The notes under the pieces: generated by a model | Seen by the model: only the letters and a program-made list of their open reading frames with translations | Database searches by the model: none | What the model was told of the DNA's origin: nothing | Origin: Clostridia bacterium | Lineage (GTDB): Bacteria; Bacillota; Clostridia; Oscillospirales; CAG-272 | NCBI GenBank assembly: GCA_017937135.1 | Contig: JAGBEE010000031.1 | Location: 1-59,618, forward strand | Direction of reading: 5' to 3' | Length of the DNA stretch: 59,618 nucleotides | Position numbers and translations under genes: made by a program | Part shown: positions 36,470-44,851 of the stretch, piece by piece | Layout of the letters: every line of letters starts with the position of its first letter | Position numbering within the stretch: the stretch's first letter is position 1

Positions 36470-36545
36470 GTAAGGTTTTTGCAACTGACGGATTTGCGGG
36501 TCACCGCAGGGGAGCAAAAACATAATTTGTCGACCGTCTGGGCAG
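36470..36545 (+). ncRNA. ZTP riboswitch (pfl motif) aptamer
   Basis: The leader of the purine operon carries the pfl/ZTP consensus. It has GCAACTGACGG (P1/P2 side), then GGGTCACCGCAGGGGAGC, a variable linker, and the hallmark CCGTCTGGGC at 36534-36543, which forms the pseudoknot and binds ZTP/ZMP. ZMP (AICAR) accumulates when 10-formyl-THF is short. Because the genes downstream make purines and include the AICAR transformylase, the switch is expected to turn expression on when ZTP/ZMP is high. Confidence 0.92.
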
Positions 36546-36578
36546 TTCTACCTTATGGGGTAGTACCGCCTATTTTTT
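36541..36578 (+). terminator. Regulated terminator of the ZTP riboswitch
   Basis: GGCAGTTCTACC pairs imperfectly (two mismatches) with GGTAGTACCGCC and is followed by TATTTTTT. The first three bases are the last bases of the CTGGGC pseudoknot strand, so ligand binding and terminator formation exclude each other. This is the architecture of a transcriptional ON switch. Confidence 0.85.
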
Positions 36579-36610
36579 GTTTTTATTGAAATAATTTTAA
36601 GGAGAATAAT

Positions 36611-37105
36611 ATGAAAAAAGTCGCAATTCTTATGGGTAGTGATAGTGATCTTCCCATCGTTGAAAAAGGAATCAATGTATTAAAAGAGTATGGCGTACCA
36701 TTTGAGGTACACGTATATTCAGCACACAGAACTCCAGTGCAAACAGCAGAGTTTGTAAAGAATGCTAAGGAAAATGGCTTTGGCGCAATAATTGCCGCTG
36801 CAGGAATGGCTGCGCATTTAGCAGGCGCAGTTGCTGCAAATACAGTATTACCAGTTATTGGCATTCCTGTTTCATGCAAAAACACCGGTGGCGTTGATGC
36901 GCTTTGGGCGACAGTACAAATGCCATCTGGAATACCTGTTGCAACAGTAGCGATTGATGGTGCAGCGAATGCAGCACTTTTAGCAGTTGAAATTCTTGCG
37001 TTGTCTGACGATGCACTTTATAACAAGCTTTTACAGGCTCGCAAGGCAGGAGAAGAAAAGGTTCTTGAAAAGAACAAGGCAATTGAAGAAAAATTTAATA
37101 TATAA
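36611..37105 (+). CDS. purE: N5-CAIR mutase / AIR carboxylase PurE (possibly class II)
   Basis: A 164-residue PurE converting (N5-carboxy)AIR to CAIR. Motifs: ILMGSDSDLPIV (6-17), SAHRTPV with the conserved His, and AAAGMAAHLAG. The AGMAAHLAG form (rather than AGGAAHLPG) and the absence of purK in this operon favour a class II enzyme that uses AIR and CO2 directly; this is inference. AAGGAG precedes ATG 36611. It is the first gene after the riboswitch. Confidence 0.92.
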   Translation: MKKVAILMGSDSDLPIVEKGINVLKEYGVPFEVHVYSAHRTPVQTAEFVKNAKENGFGAIIAAAGMAAHLAGAVAANTVLPVIGIPVSCKNTGGVDALWATVQMPSGIPVATVAIDGAANAALLAVEILALSDDALYNKLLQARKAGEEKVLEKNKAIEEKFNI

Positions 37106-37127
37106 TCATAGCACATAAGGAGAATAT

Positions 37128-38537
37128 ATGGGAGTATTTGGAATTATTGGAGAAGAAAAGGCCAAGGTCGCATCAAGCGTTTATTATGGTCTTTATGCAC
37201 TCCAGCACAGAGGACAGGAGAGCTGTGGAATCGTCGTAAATGATGATGGTGTATTCCACACACATAAGGATTCTGGTTTAGTAAATGATGTGTTTACACA
37301 CAATGTTCTTAACTCGCTCGGTGATGGTAATATGGCGATTGGTCATGTTCGTTATGGAACGCTCGGAACAAAGGCGAGAGTAAATGCAGAGCCTCTGGTA
37401 GTAAACCACGTTAAGGGTCATTTGGCTATTGCGACAAATGGAAAACTTGTAAATTCAGATGAATTAAAGAAGGAGCTTGAGCTTCAAGGTATGATTTTCC
37501 ATACCACGAGTGATGCGGAAATAGTTTCGTATGTTGTTATAAAGGAACGATTAACATCTAACTCTATTGAAGAAGCGGTAAACAAGGCAATGTGTAAGCT
37601 AAAGGGTGGCTATTGCTTGCTTTTGATGTCTCCACAAAAAATAATTGCCGCAAGAGACGAAAGCGGATTGCATCCCCTTTGCTATGGAAAAAGAGAAAAT
37701 GGTCAATATGTAATAGCGAGTGAAAGCTGCGCGCTTGATTCAGTAGGAGCAGTTTTCATAAGAGAGCTTGAACCAGGAGAAATTCTTGTTTTCTCAAACG
37801 AGGGCATCACTTCAATCAAGGACCATTGTAATAAAAAGCCTGAGGCTCTTTGTGTATTTGAATATGTTTATACAGCACGTCCTGATTCTGTAATATGTAA
37901 CTGTTCAGTGCACGAGGCAAGAAAAAAGGCTGGTGCATATTTGTCAACTGTAAATCCAGTTGAGGCTGACGTGGTTGTTGGAGTGCCGGACTCGGGACTT
38001 GACGCAGCGCTCGGTTATTCAGAGGCATCCGGAATCCCATACGGAATAGGCCTTATAAAGAATAAATACATAGGAAGAACGTTTATAGCTCCTGGACAGG
38101 ATGTTAGAGAAGATAAGGTTAGAATAAAGCTCAATCCTGTTAGTGCAACTGTGAAGGGAAAAAAAGTAATTTTGGTTGATGACTCTATAGTTCGTGGTAC
38201 AACCTGTGCAAGAATAGTAAAGCTACTAAGAAATGCAGGAGCAACAGAGGTTCATCTTCGTTCCTCGGCACCGCCATTTATAAATCCCTGTTACTATGGA
38301 ACAGACATTGATTCAAAGGAAAATTTAATAGCATGTGTTCATACAATAGATGAAATTGCAAAAATCGTAGGGGTTGATTCCTTGGCTTACTTGAATTTGG
38401 AGGATGTTTCCAAAATCGGTGCAAGTGGTACATGTAGTGGATATTGCACAGCGTGCTTTGATGGGGTATATCCCACAGAAATACCAGTAAAAAATAAAAA
38501 TAAATTTGAAAATAAAATATCTGAAAGTGAGAACTAA
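37128..38537 (+). CDS. purF: Amidophosphoribosyltransferase PurF lacking the N-terminal Cys
   Basis: A 469-residue PurF, the first committed step of purine synthesis (PRPP + Gln to phosphoribosylamine). The PRPP motif VILVDDSIVRGTT (about 346-358), PDSGLDAALGYSEASG and CxxC-style cysteines near the C-terminus (CSGYCTAC) are intact. The glutaminase domain is recognisable (LQHRGQESCGI, GHVRYGTLG, TTSDAEIV). However, the protein begins M-G-V-F-G-I where other PurFs read (M)C-G-V-F-G, so the N-terminal nucleophile Cys is missing. An in-frame stop lies 12 bp upstream of ATG 37128, and AAGGAG fits that start. AHNGN is also altered to ATNGK. It may use free ammonia, or the sequence may contain an error. 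Confidence 0.9.
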   Translation: MGVFGIIGEEKAKVASSVYYGLYALQHRGQESCGIVVNDDGVFHTHKDSGLVNDVFTHNVLNSLGDGNMAIGHVRYGTLGTKARVNAEPLVVNHVKGHLAIATNGKLVNSDELKKELELQGMIFHTTSDAEIVSYVVIKERLTSNSIEEAVNKAMCKLKGGYCLLLMSPQKIIAARDESGLHPLCYGKRENGQYVIASESCALDSVGAVFIRELEPGEILVFSNEGITSIKDHCNKKPEALCVFEYVYTARPDSVICNCSVHEARKKAGAYLSTVNPVEADVVVGVPDSGLDAALGYSEASGIPYGIGLIKNKYIGRTFIAPGQDVREDKVRIKLNPVSATVKGKKVILVDDSIVRGTTCARIVKLLRNAGATEVHLRSSAPPFINPCYYGTDIDSKENLIACVHTIDEIAKIVGVDSLAYLNLEDVSKIGASGTCSGYCTACFDGVYPTEIPVKNKNKFENKISESEN

Positions 38538-38540
38538 GAA

Positions 38541-39581
38541 ATGAAGAATTCAAGATCCGAAAGCTATGCAGCAGCAGGCGTTGATATCACAGCAGGCTAC
38601 AAGGCAGTTGAGCTTATGAAGGCTCATATTGCAAGAACTATTATTAAAGGAGCAGATTCCGAAATCGGAGGATTTGGTGGCCTTTTTGAGCTCGACTTGA
38701 CAGGTATTACACATCCTGTACTTGTAAGTGGAACAGACGGTGTTGGTACAAAGCTAAAAATTGCTTTTCTTATGGACAAGCACGATACAGTAGGTATTGA
38801 CTGTGTTGCAATGTGCGCAAATGACATTGTATGTGCAGGCGCTAAGCCGCTTTTCTTCCTTGACTATATTGCATGTGGCAAGAACGTGCCAGAGAAAATT
38901 GCAGACATCGTTAAGGGTGTAGCAGAGGGATGCGTACAGTCAGGGGCAGCTCTTATCGGTGGAGAAACAGCAGAAATGCCTGGCTTCTACCCAATTGACG
39001 AATACGACTTGGCAGGCTTCTGTGTTGGTGTTGTTGATAAATCAAAGGTTCTCGATAACTCCAAGATGGTAGAGGGAGATGTCGTTATCGGCTTGCCATC
39101 AACAGGCGTACACTCAAATGGTTTTTCACTTGTACGTAAGGTATTTGATATTGAAAACGCAGATCTTAAGACACCAAGGGTAGAGCTCGGGGGAAGAAGC
39201 CTTGGAGAAGCGCTTTTGGCTCCTACAAAAATATATGTTAAGCCAATGCTTGCGCTCTTTGACAAAATAACAGTTAAGGGTGTTTCACACATTACAGGTG
39301 GTGGCTTCTATGAGAATATTCCAAGAAGCATTCCTAAAGGACTTGGCGCAAAAATTGCAAAGAAGGATATCCGTGTTCTACCTATATTTGACCTTATTCA
39401 AAAGGAAGGCAACATTCCTGAAAGAGATATGTTCAATACATACAATATGGGTGTTGGTATGAGCGTTGTAGTTGCAAAAGAGGATGTAGATACAGCTCTT
39501 GAAATACTTAAGGCAAATGGTGAGGATGCATACGTAATTGGTGAAATCATCAAGTCCGACGAGGGCGTAGTTTTATGCTAA
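38541..39581 (+). CDS. purM: Phosphoribosylformylglycinamidine cyclo-ligase (AIR synthase)
   Basis: A 346-residue PurM converting FGAM to AIR with ATP. Family motifs: [63 protein letters not shown] and [13 protein letters not shown]. Length and ends match the family. It lies 3 bp after purF and overlaps purN by 7 bp. Confidence 0.96.
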   Translation: MKNSRSESYAAAGVDITAGYKAVELMKAHIARTIIKGADSEIGGFGGLFELDLTGITHPVLVSGTDGVGTKLKIAFLMDKHDTVGIDCVAMCANDIVCAGAKPLFFLDYIACGKNVPEKIADIVKGVAEGCVQSGAALIGGETAEMPGFYPIDEYDLAGFCVGVVDKSKVLDNSKMVEGDVVIGLPSTGVHSNGFSLVRKVFDIENADLKTPRVELGGRSLGEALLAPTKIYVKPMLALFDKITVKGVSHITGGGFYENIPRSIPKGLGAKIAKKDIRVLPIFDLIQKEGNIPERDMFNTYNMGVGMSVVVAKEDVDTALEILKANGEDAYVIGEIIKSDEGVVLC

Positions 39582-40207
39582 AGGCAAATATATCTGTCCT
39601 TGTTTCAGGTGGAGGCACAAACCTTCAAGCGCTTATTGATGCCGAAAAGAGTGGCATTATAAGCAGTGGAACAATTGGACTTGTGGTTTCAAACAAGGAA
39701 GGCGCATATGCTCTTGAAAGAGCGAAAAACGCAGGTATAGCATCTAAAACCGTAATAAAGAATCAGCTCGGCTCACAAGAGGCATTTGAAAAGGAGCTTA
39801 TTCGCGTTTTAGAGGAAGCAAACACCGATATAATCGTTTTAGCAGGCTTTATGAGTATTTTAAGCGCTGATTTTACAAATCATTTCAAGGATAGAATAAT
39901 AAATGTACATCCATCTCTTATTCCTTCCTTCTGTGGAAAGGGCTTTTACGGACTAAAGGTTCACGAGGCAGCCCTTGCATACGGGGTGAAGGTAAGTGGT
40001 GCAACGGTTCATTTTGTAAATGAAGTTCCAGATGGTGGAAAAATCATTATGCAAAAGGCAGTAGAGATACATGATGGCGATACACCAGAAACTTTGCAAA
40101 AGAGAATAATGCAAGAGGCTGAGTGGAAGATACTTCCTATGTCCTGTGAAAAGGTTTGTAAGGAAATTATCAATAATAAAGGATTTTTGCAAGGAGAAAC
40201 GAAATGA
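39575..40207 (+). CDS. purN: Phosphoribosylglycinamide formyltransferase (10-formyl-THF type)
   Basis: A 210-residue PurN that formylates GAR using 10-formyl-THF. Motifs: [15 protein letters not shown] (N-terminal phosphate loop), VLAGFMSIL, and [18 protein letters not shown] with the catalytic His. Then [16 protein letters not shown] contains the conserved H and D. It starts at ATG 39575 inside the 3' end of purM, so translation is coupled. It consumes one-carbon units made with the serine and folate genes. Confidence 0.95.
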   Translation: MLKANISVLVSGGGTNLQALIDAEKSGIISSGTIGLVVSNKEGAYALERAKNAGIASKTVIKNQLGSQEAFEKELIRVLEEANTDIIVLAGFMSILSADFTNHFKDRIINVHPSLIPSFCGKGFYGLKVHEAALAYGVKVSGATVHFVNEVPDGGKIIMQKAVEIHDGDTPETLQKRIMQEAEWKILPMSCEKVCKEIINNKGFLQGETK

Positions 40208-40923
40208 ATATCTATAAAATCGACGATATAGGCTCCCTTCTTTCCACAAATACATATCCTGGCAGAGGAATTGTAATAGGAAAGACTGAGGATGGAAAAA
40301 AGGCAGCAGTAGCATATTTTATTATGGGTAGAAGCGAGAACAGCCGTAATCGTATTTTTAAAGAGGTTGATGGTGATGTATTTACCGAGCCATTTGATTT
40401 TTCAAAGGTTGAGGACCCATCGCTTATTATCTACGCTGCAATAAGAAAATTTGAAAATAAGCTTATCGTAACGAATGGAGACCAAACAGATACTATTTAT
40501 AATCATTTGAAGGATTGTGGATGCTTTAAAAAGGCACTCAAAACAAGAGAATTTGAGCCTGATGCACCTAACTTCACACCAAGAATAAGTGGTATTCTTA
40601 AGTTTGCAAATGGAGATTTTAATTATCAAATGAGCATTCTTAAGAGCGCAGACGAAAAGGGCAGTGCTTGTAATAGATATTTCTATGAATATACAGCACT
40701 TAACGGACTTGGACACTTCATTCATACATATGTATGTGATGGCAATCCAATCCCAACATTTCAGGGCGAGCCCGAAAGAGTAAAAATTCCATCAGATATC
40801 GATGCTTTTACAAACGAGATTTGGACAAATCTTAACGAAAATAATAAAATTTCCTTGTATGTTCGCTACATTGACCTTGAAACAGGTGCTGTAGAGAACA
40901 GAATGATAAATAAGAACAAATAA
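40204..40923 (+). CDS. purO: PurO-type IMP cyclohydrolase
   Basis: A 239-residue protein of the archaeal-type IMP cyclohydrolase family (PurO, PF07826), which closes FAICAR to IMP. Visible features are NTYPGRGIVIGKTEDGK, VAYFIMGRSENSRNR, VTNGDQTDTIY and PNFTPRISGIL. A C-terminal segment includes NGLGHFIHTY. It replaces the MGS-like cyclohydrolase half of bifunctional PurH, and a separate transformylase is encoded two genes downstream. It overlaps purN by 4 bp. Confidence 0.88.
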   Translation: MNIYKIDDIGSLLSTNTYPGRGIVIGKTEDGKKAAVAYFIMGRSENSRNRIFKEVDGDVFTEPFDFSKVEDPSLIIYAAIRKFENKLIVTNGDQTDTIYNHLKDCGCFKKALKTREFEPDAPNFTPRISGILKFANGDFNYQMSILKSADEKGSACNRYFYEYTALNGLGHFIHTYVCDGNPIPTFQGEPERVKIPSDIDAFTNEIWTNLNENNKISLYVRYIDLETGAVENRMINKNK

Positions 40924-40938
40924 TAGTGAGGAAAAATC

Positions 40939-42372
40939 ATGCAGGATAAAGAGCGCTACATTTCCCCGTTTTCCACAAGATATGCAAGTGATGAAATGCA
41001 ATATGTTTTCTCGGCAGATTTCAAGTTCAGAACATGGAGAAAACTATGGATTGCCCTTGCAAGAGCGGAAAAAACACTGGGTCTTGATATAACTGATGAG
41101 CAAATTGCAGAGCTTGAAGCAAATAAGGATAATGTTAATTATGACGTTGCCGAGGCAAGAGAAAAAGTTGTTCGTCACGATGTTATGAGCCACGTTTACG
41201 CATATGGAAAGCAATGTCCTAAGGCTGAGCCTATAATTCACTTAGGCGCAACCTCTTGCTATGTTGGTGATAATACAGACATAATAATTTTGCGTGAGGC
41301 GTCAAACATAGTAATAAGGAAGGCAACACAGGTAATAAAAAATCTCACCGACTTTGCTAAAAAATATAAATCCTTACCATGCCTTGCATATACACACCTC
41401 CAACCTGCTCAGCTTACAACTGTAGGAAAAAGAGCAACGCTTTGGATGTATGAGCTACTTCAGGACATACACAACCTTGAATATCAGCTTTCAAACCTTA
41501 AGCTTTTAGGTCAGAAGGGAACAACAGGAACACAAGCAAGCTTTATGGAGCTTTTTGAGGGTGATGAGGAAAAAATTAAGCAGCTTGAAAAGCTTATCGC
41601 TAACGAAATGGGCTTTGAGGGCTCAGTTGCTGTATCAGGACAAACATATTCAAGAAAAGTAGATGCTTACTTCCTTTCAGTTCTTTCAGGAATAGCGCAA
41701 AGCGCATATAAATTCTCAAACGATTTAAGAATTTTACAATCCTTTGAGGAAATGGAGGAGCCATTTGAAAAGAATCAAATCGGCTCATCTGCAATGCCAT
41801 ATAAGCGCAACCCAATGAGAAGTGAAAGAATATCTGCACTTGCAAGATACGTAATTGTCGATTCGCTTAACCCAGCTATGACAGCAGGCACACAATGGTT
41901 CGAGCGTACTCTTGATGACTCAGCAAACAAGAGGATTTCTGTTTCCGAGGCATTCTTGGCAGTTGATGCAATTTTGAACATTTATATAAATGTAACATCA
42001 GCGCTTGTAGTTTACGATAAGGTCGTTACTCGCAGAGTGATGGAAAAGCTTCCATTTATGGCAACAGAGAATATAATGATGGAATGTGTAAAGCGTGGTG
42101 GAAACAGACAAGAGCTTCACGAGGCGCTTCGTGTTCATTCTCACGCAGCAGCAGCTAAGGTTAAGCTCGAGGGTGGAGTGAACGACCTTATTGATAGAAT
42201 TGCAAATGATGATAGCTTCCCGATAACAAAGGAAGAAATTTTATCTCAGCTTGACCCTAAAAAGTACATTGGTAGAAGCGAAAGTCAGGTTGACGAATTT
42301 ATAAAAACAGAGGCACAGCCCGTAATAGATAAATATTATAAGGAAGAAATCAAAGAGGATTTAAAGGTATAA
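40939..42372 (+). CDS. purB: Adenylosuccinate lyase
   Basis: A 477-residue PurB of the fumarase/aspartase superfamily, acting twice in purine synthesis (SAICAR to AICAR, adenylosuccinate to AMP). Motifs: HLGATSCYVGDNTD, YTHLQPAQLTTVGKR with the catalytic His, KGTTGTQASFMELF, and the signature GSSAMPYKRNPMRSE (about 281-295). GAGGAAAAATC precedes ATG 40939. purA and purC are not in the window. Confidence 0.95.
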   Translation: MQDKERYISPFSTRYASDEMQYVFSADFKFRTWRKLWIALARAEKTLGLDITDEQIAELEANKDNVNYDVAEAREKVVRHDVMSHVYAYGKQCPKAEPIIHLGATSCYVGDNTDIIILREASNIVIRKATQVIKNLTDFAKKYKSLPCLAYTHLQPAQLTTVGKRATLWMYELLQDIHNLEYQLSNLKLLGQKGTTGTQASFMELFEGDEEKIKQLEKLIANEMGFEGSVAVSGQTYSRKVDAYFLSVLSGIAQSAYKFSNDLRILQSFEEMEEPFEKNQIGSSAMPYKRNPMRSERISALARYVIVDSLNPAMTAGTQWFERTLDDSANKRISVSEAFLAVDAILNIYINVTSALVVYDKVVTRRVMEKLPFMATENIMMECVKRGGNRQELHEALRVHSHAAAAKVKLEGGVNDLIDRIANDDSFPITKEEILSQLDPKKYIGRSESQVDEFIKTEAQPVIDKYYKEEIKEDLKV

Positions 42373-42382
42373 GGAGAACGCA

Positions 42383-43567
42383 ATGAAAGAATTTGAACTT
42401 AAATATGGTTGTAACCCCAATCAAAAGCCTTCAAAGATTTATATGGAAAATGGTGCAGAGCTTCCAATTGAAATTCTTTGTGGAAGACCGGGTTATATAA
42501 ACTTTTTGGATGCATTTAACTCATGGCAGCTTGTGAAGGAGCTTAAGGAGGCAACAGGTATGCCTTGTGCAACTTCCTTTAAGCACGTAAGTCCAACATC
42601 TGCAGCAGTTGGTAAAAAGCTTTCTGATAAGCTTAAAAAGGCTTGCTTTGTTGATGATATTGAGGGACTTGATGAATCTCCCTTGGCTTGTGCATATGCA
42701 AGAGCAAGAGGAACAGACAGAATGTCATCATTTGGTGACTGGATTGCACTCTCCGACGTATGTGATAAAACAACTGCAACACTTATAAAGAGAGAAATTT
42801 CTGACGGTGTTATAGCTCCTGGATATACAGACGAGGCACTTGAAATTCTTAAATCTAAGAGAAAGGGTAATTATAATATAGTAAAAATTGACCCTAATTA
42901 TATTCCCGAGGAGCAAGAAAAGAAGCAGGTTTATGGCATCACCTTTGAGCAGGGAAGAAATAATTTCAAAATCAACAAGGAGCTTTTTAGCGAAGTTGTA
43001 ACAGAAAACAAGGAATTCCCCGAGGATGCAATTATTGACCTTATAATTTCTATGATTACCCTTAAATATACACAGTCAAACTCTGTATGCTATGCATATG
43101 ACGGACAGGCTATCGGCGTAGGAGCAGGTCAGCAATCAAGAATCCATTGTACACGCTTAGCAGGAACTAAGGCAGATACATGGCACCTTCGTCAACATGA
43201 GAAGGTATTAAATCTTCCTTTCCTTCCCACAATTTCAAGACCTGACAGAGATAATGTAATTGACGGTTATATAAATAAAAATGAAGAAGATGTTTGCGCA
43301 GACGGTGTGTGGCAAAAATACTTTACAACCCAGCCAGAGCCACTCACAAACGAGGAAATAAGAGCATATCTTGATACGATTACAGGTGTTAGCGTAGGCT
43401 CAGATGCATTCTTTCCATTCAGCGACAACATTGAAAGGGCAAGACGCAGCGGCGTTTCTTACATAGCAGAGCCAGGTGGATCTATAAGAGATGATATTGT
43501 TATAGATTGCTGTAATAAGTATGGTATTGTTATGGCATTCACAAAAATGAGATTATTCCACCATTGA
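42383..43567 (+). CDS. Stand-alone AICAR transformylase (PurH C-terminal domain)
   Basis: A 394-residue AICAR formyltransferase lacking the N-terminal cyclohydrolase (MGS) domain of bifunctional PurH. It starts KYGCNPNQKPSKIYM, followed by SFKHVSPTSAAVG, whose Lys-His pair is catalytic. Later come RARGTDRMSSFGDWIALSD, SVCYAYDGQAIGVGAGQQSR, and SDAFFPFSDNIERARRSGV near the end. It uses 10-formyl-THF to make FAICAR, which the PurO homologue then cyclises. AAGGAGAACGCA precedes ATG 42383. Its substrate AICAR (ZMP) is the ligand of the operon's own riboswitch. Confidence 0.92.
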   Translation: MKEFELKYGCNPNQKPSKIYMENGAELPIEILCGRPGYINFLDAFNSWQLVKELKEATGMPCATSFKHVSPTSAAVGKKLSDKLKKACFVDDIEGLDESPLACAYARARGTDRMSSFGDWIALSDVCDKTTATLIKREISDGVIAPGYTDEALEILKSKRKGNYNIVKIDPNYIPEEQEKKQVYGITFEQGRNNFKINKELFSEVVTENKEFPEDAIIDLIISMITLKYTQSNSVCYAYDGQAIGVGAGQQSRIHCTRLAGTKADTWHLRQHEKVLNLPFLPTISRPDRDNVIDGYINKNEEDVCADGVWQKYFTTQPEPLTNEEIRAYLDTITGVSVGSDAFFPFSDNIERARRSGVSYIAEPGGSIRDDIVIDCCNKYGIVMAFTKMRLFHH

Positions 43568-43579
43568 TGAGGTAAGCTG

Positions 43580-44851
43580 ATGAAGGTAATGGTAGTTGGT
43601 GGCGGTGGAAGAGAACACGCCATAATAAGAAAATTAAAGGAAAACAAAAAAATAGAACAAATCTTTGCTTTACCAGGTAACGGTGGCATGCACAAGGATG
43701 CAACATTAGTTAATATTGGTGCAAAGGATATAGATGCAATAGTAAAATTTGCTACTGAAAACAAAATCGATTATGCAGTAGTAGCACCTGATGACCCATT
43801 AGTGCTTGGCTGTGTAAACGCACTTAACGAGGTAGGCATTCCAGCATTTGGTCCTACTAAGGAGGCTGCAATTATTGAGGGAAGCAAGGTTTTCTCCAAA
43901 AACCTTATGAAAAAATATGGTATTCCCACAGCAAGCTATGAGGTGTTTTCGGATGCTCAAAAGGCACTTGACTTTATAAAAACAGCTCCAATCCCCACAG
44001 TAATAAAGGCTGATGGCTTGGCTCTTGGAAAGGGCGTTATAATCGCACTTACAAGAGAAGAGGCAGAGGATGCAATAAAGTCAGTAATGACAGATAAAAA
44101 GTTTGGTGCAAGTGGCGATAATATCGTAATTGAAGAATTTTTAGAGGGTCCTGAGGTTTCTGTGCTTGCATTTACTGACGGCAACTGTGTAAAGCCTATG
44201 GTTTCCTCAATGGACCACAAGCGCGCACTTGATGGTGATAAGGGACTTAACACAGGTGGTATGGGTACAATAGCGCCTAATCCCTATTACACTGAAAAAA
44301 TTGCCGAGGAGTGTATGAAAAAGATATTTCTGCCTACAATTGAGGCGATGAAAAAAGAGGGCAGAGAGTTCAGAGGATGCTTGTATTTTGGGCTTATGCT
44401 TACAAAGGATGGTCCTAAGGTAATTGAATATAACTGTCGTTTTGGAGACCCTGAAACACAAGTAGTTCTTCCATTACTTGAAAGCGACCTATTTGAAATT
44501 ATGCAAGCAACCACAAATGGCACACTTAGCGAGTGCGAGGTTGAATTTGCTGATAAAAACGCGTGCTGTGTAATTATGGCGTCAAAGGGTTATCCCGAGA
44601 AATACCAAAGTGGATTTGAAATGGTAATTCCAGAGGACATCGAAAAGGACGTATATGTTGCAGGAGCAAAGTACGAAAATGGCAAAATATACTCAGCCGG
44701 TGGACGTGTTCTTGGTGTTACTGATATTGGTAGCACATTAAAGGGCGCTATTGATGGCGCATATGCCAAGGTTGAAAAAATCAAATTTGATAATGCGTTT
44801 TACCGTCACGACATAGGTGGCAGAGCGCTTTTGGCAACGGAGGAGAAATAA
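43580..44851 (+). CDS. purD: Phosphoribosylamine-glycine ligase
   Basis: A 423-residue PurD, an ATP-grasp enzyme that joins phosphoribosylamine and glycine. Motifs: MVVGGGGREHAIIRKL, VVAPDDPLVLG, VIKADGLALGKGVII, DHKRALDGDKGLNTGGMG and YNCRFGDPETQVVLPLL. GAGGTAAGCTG precedes ATG 43580. Its stop shares one base with the purL start. Confidence 0.96.
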   Translation: MKVMVVGGGGREHAIIRKLKENKKIEQIFALPGNGGMHKDATLVNIGAKDIDAIVKFATENKIDYAVVAPDDPLVLGCVNALNEVGIPAFGPTKEAAIIEGSKVFSKNLMKKYGIPTASYEVFSDAQKALDFIKTAPIPTVIKADGLALGKGVIIALTREEAEDAIKSVMTDKKFGASGDNIVIEEFLEGPEVSVLAFTDGNCVKPMVSSMDHKRALDGDKGLNTGGMGTIAPNPYYTEKIAEECMKKIFLPTIEAMKKEGREFRGCLYFGLMLTKDGPKVIEYNCRFGDPETQVVLPLLESDLFEIMQATTNGTLSECEVEFADKNACCVIMASKGYPEKYQSGFEMVIPEDIEKDVYVAGAKYENGKIYSAGGRVLGVTDIGSTLKGAIDGAYAKVEKIKFDNAFYRHDIGGRALLATEEK

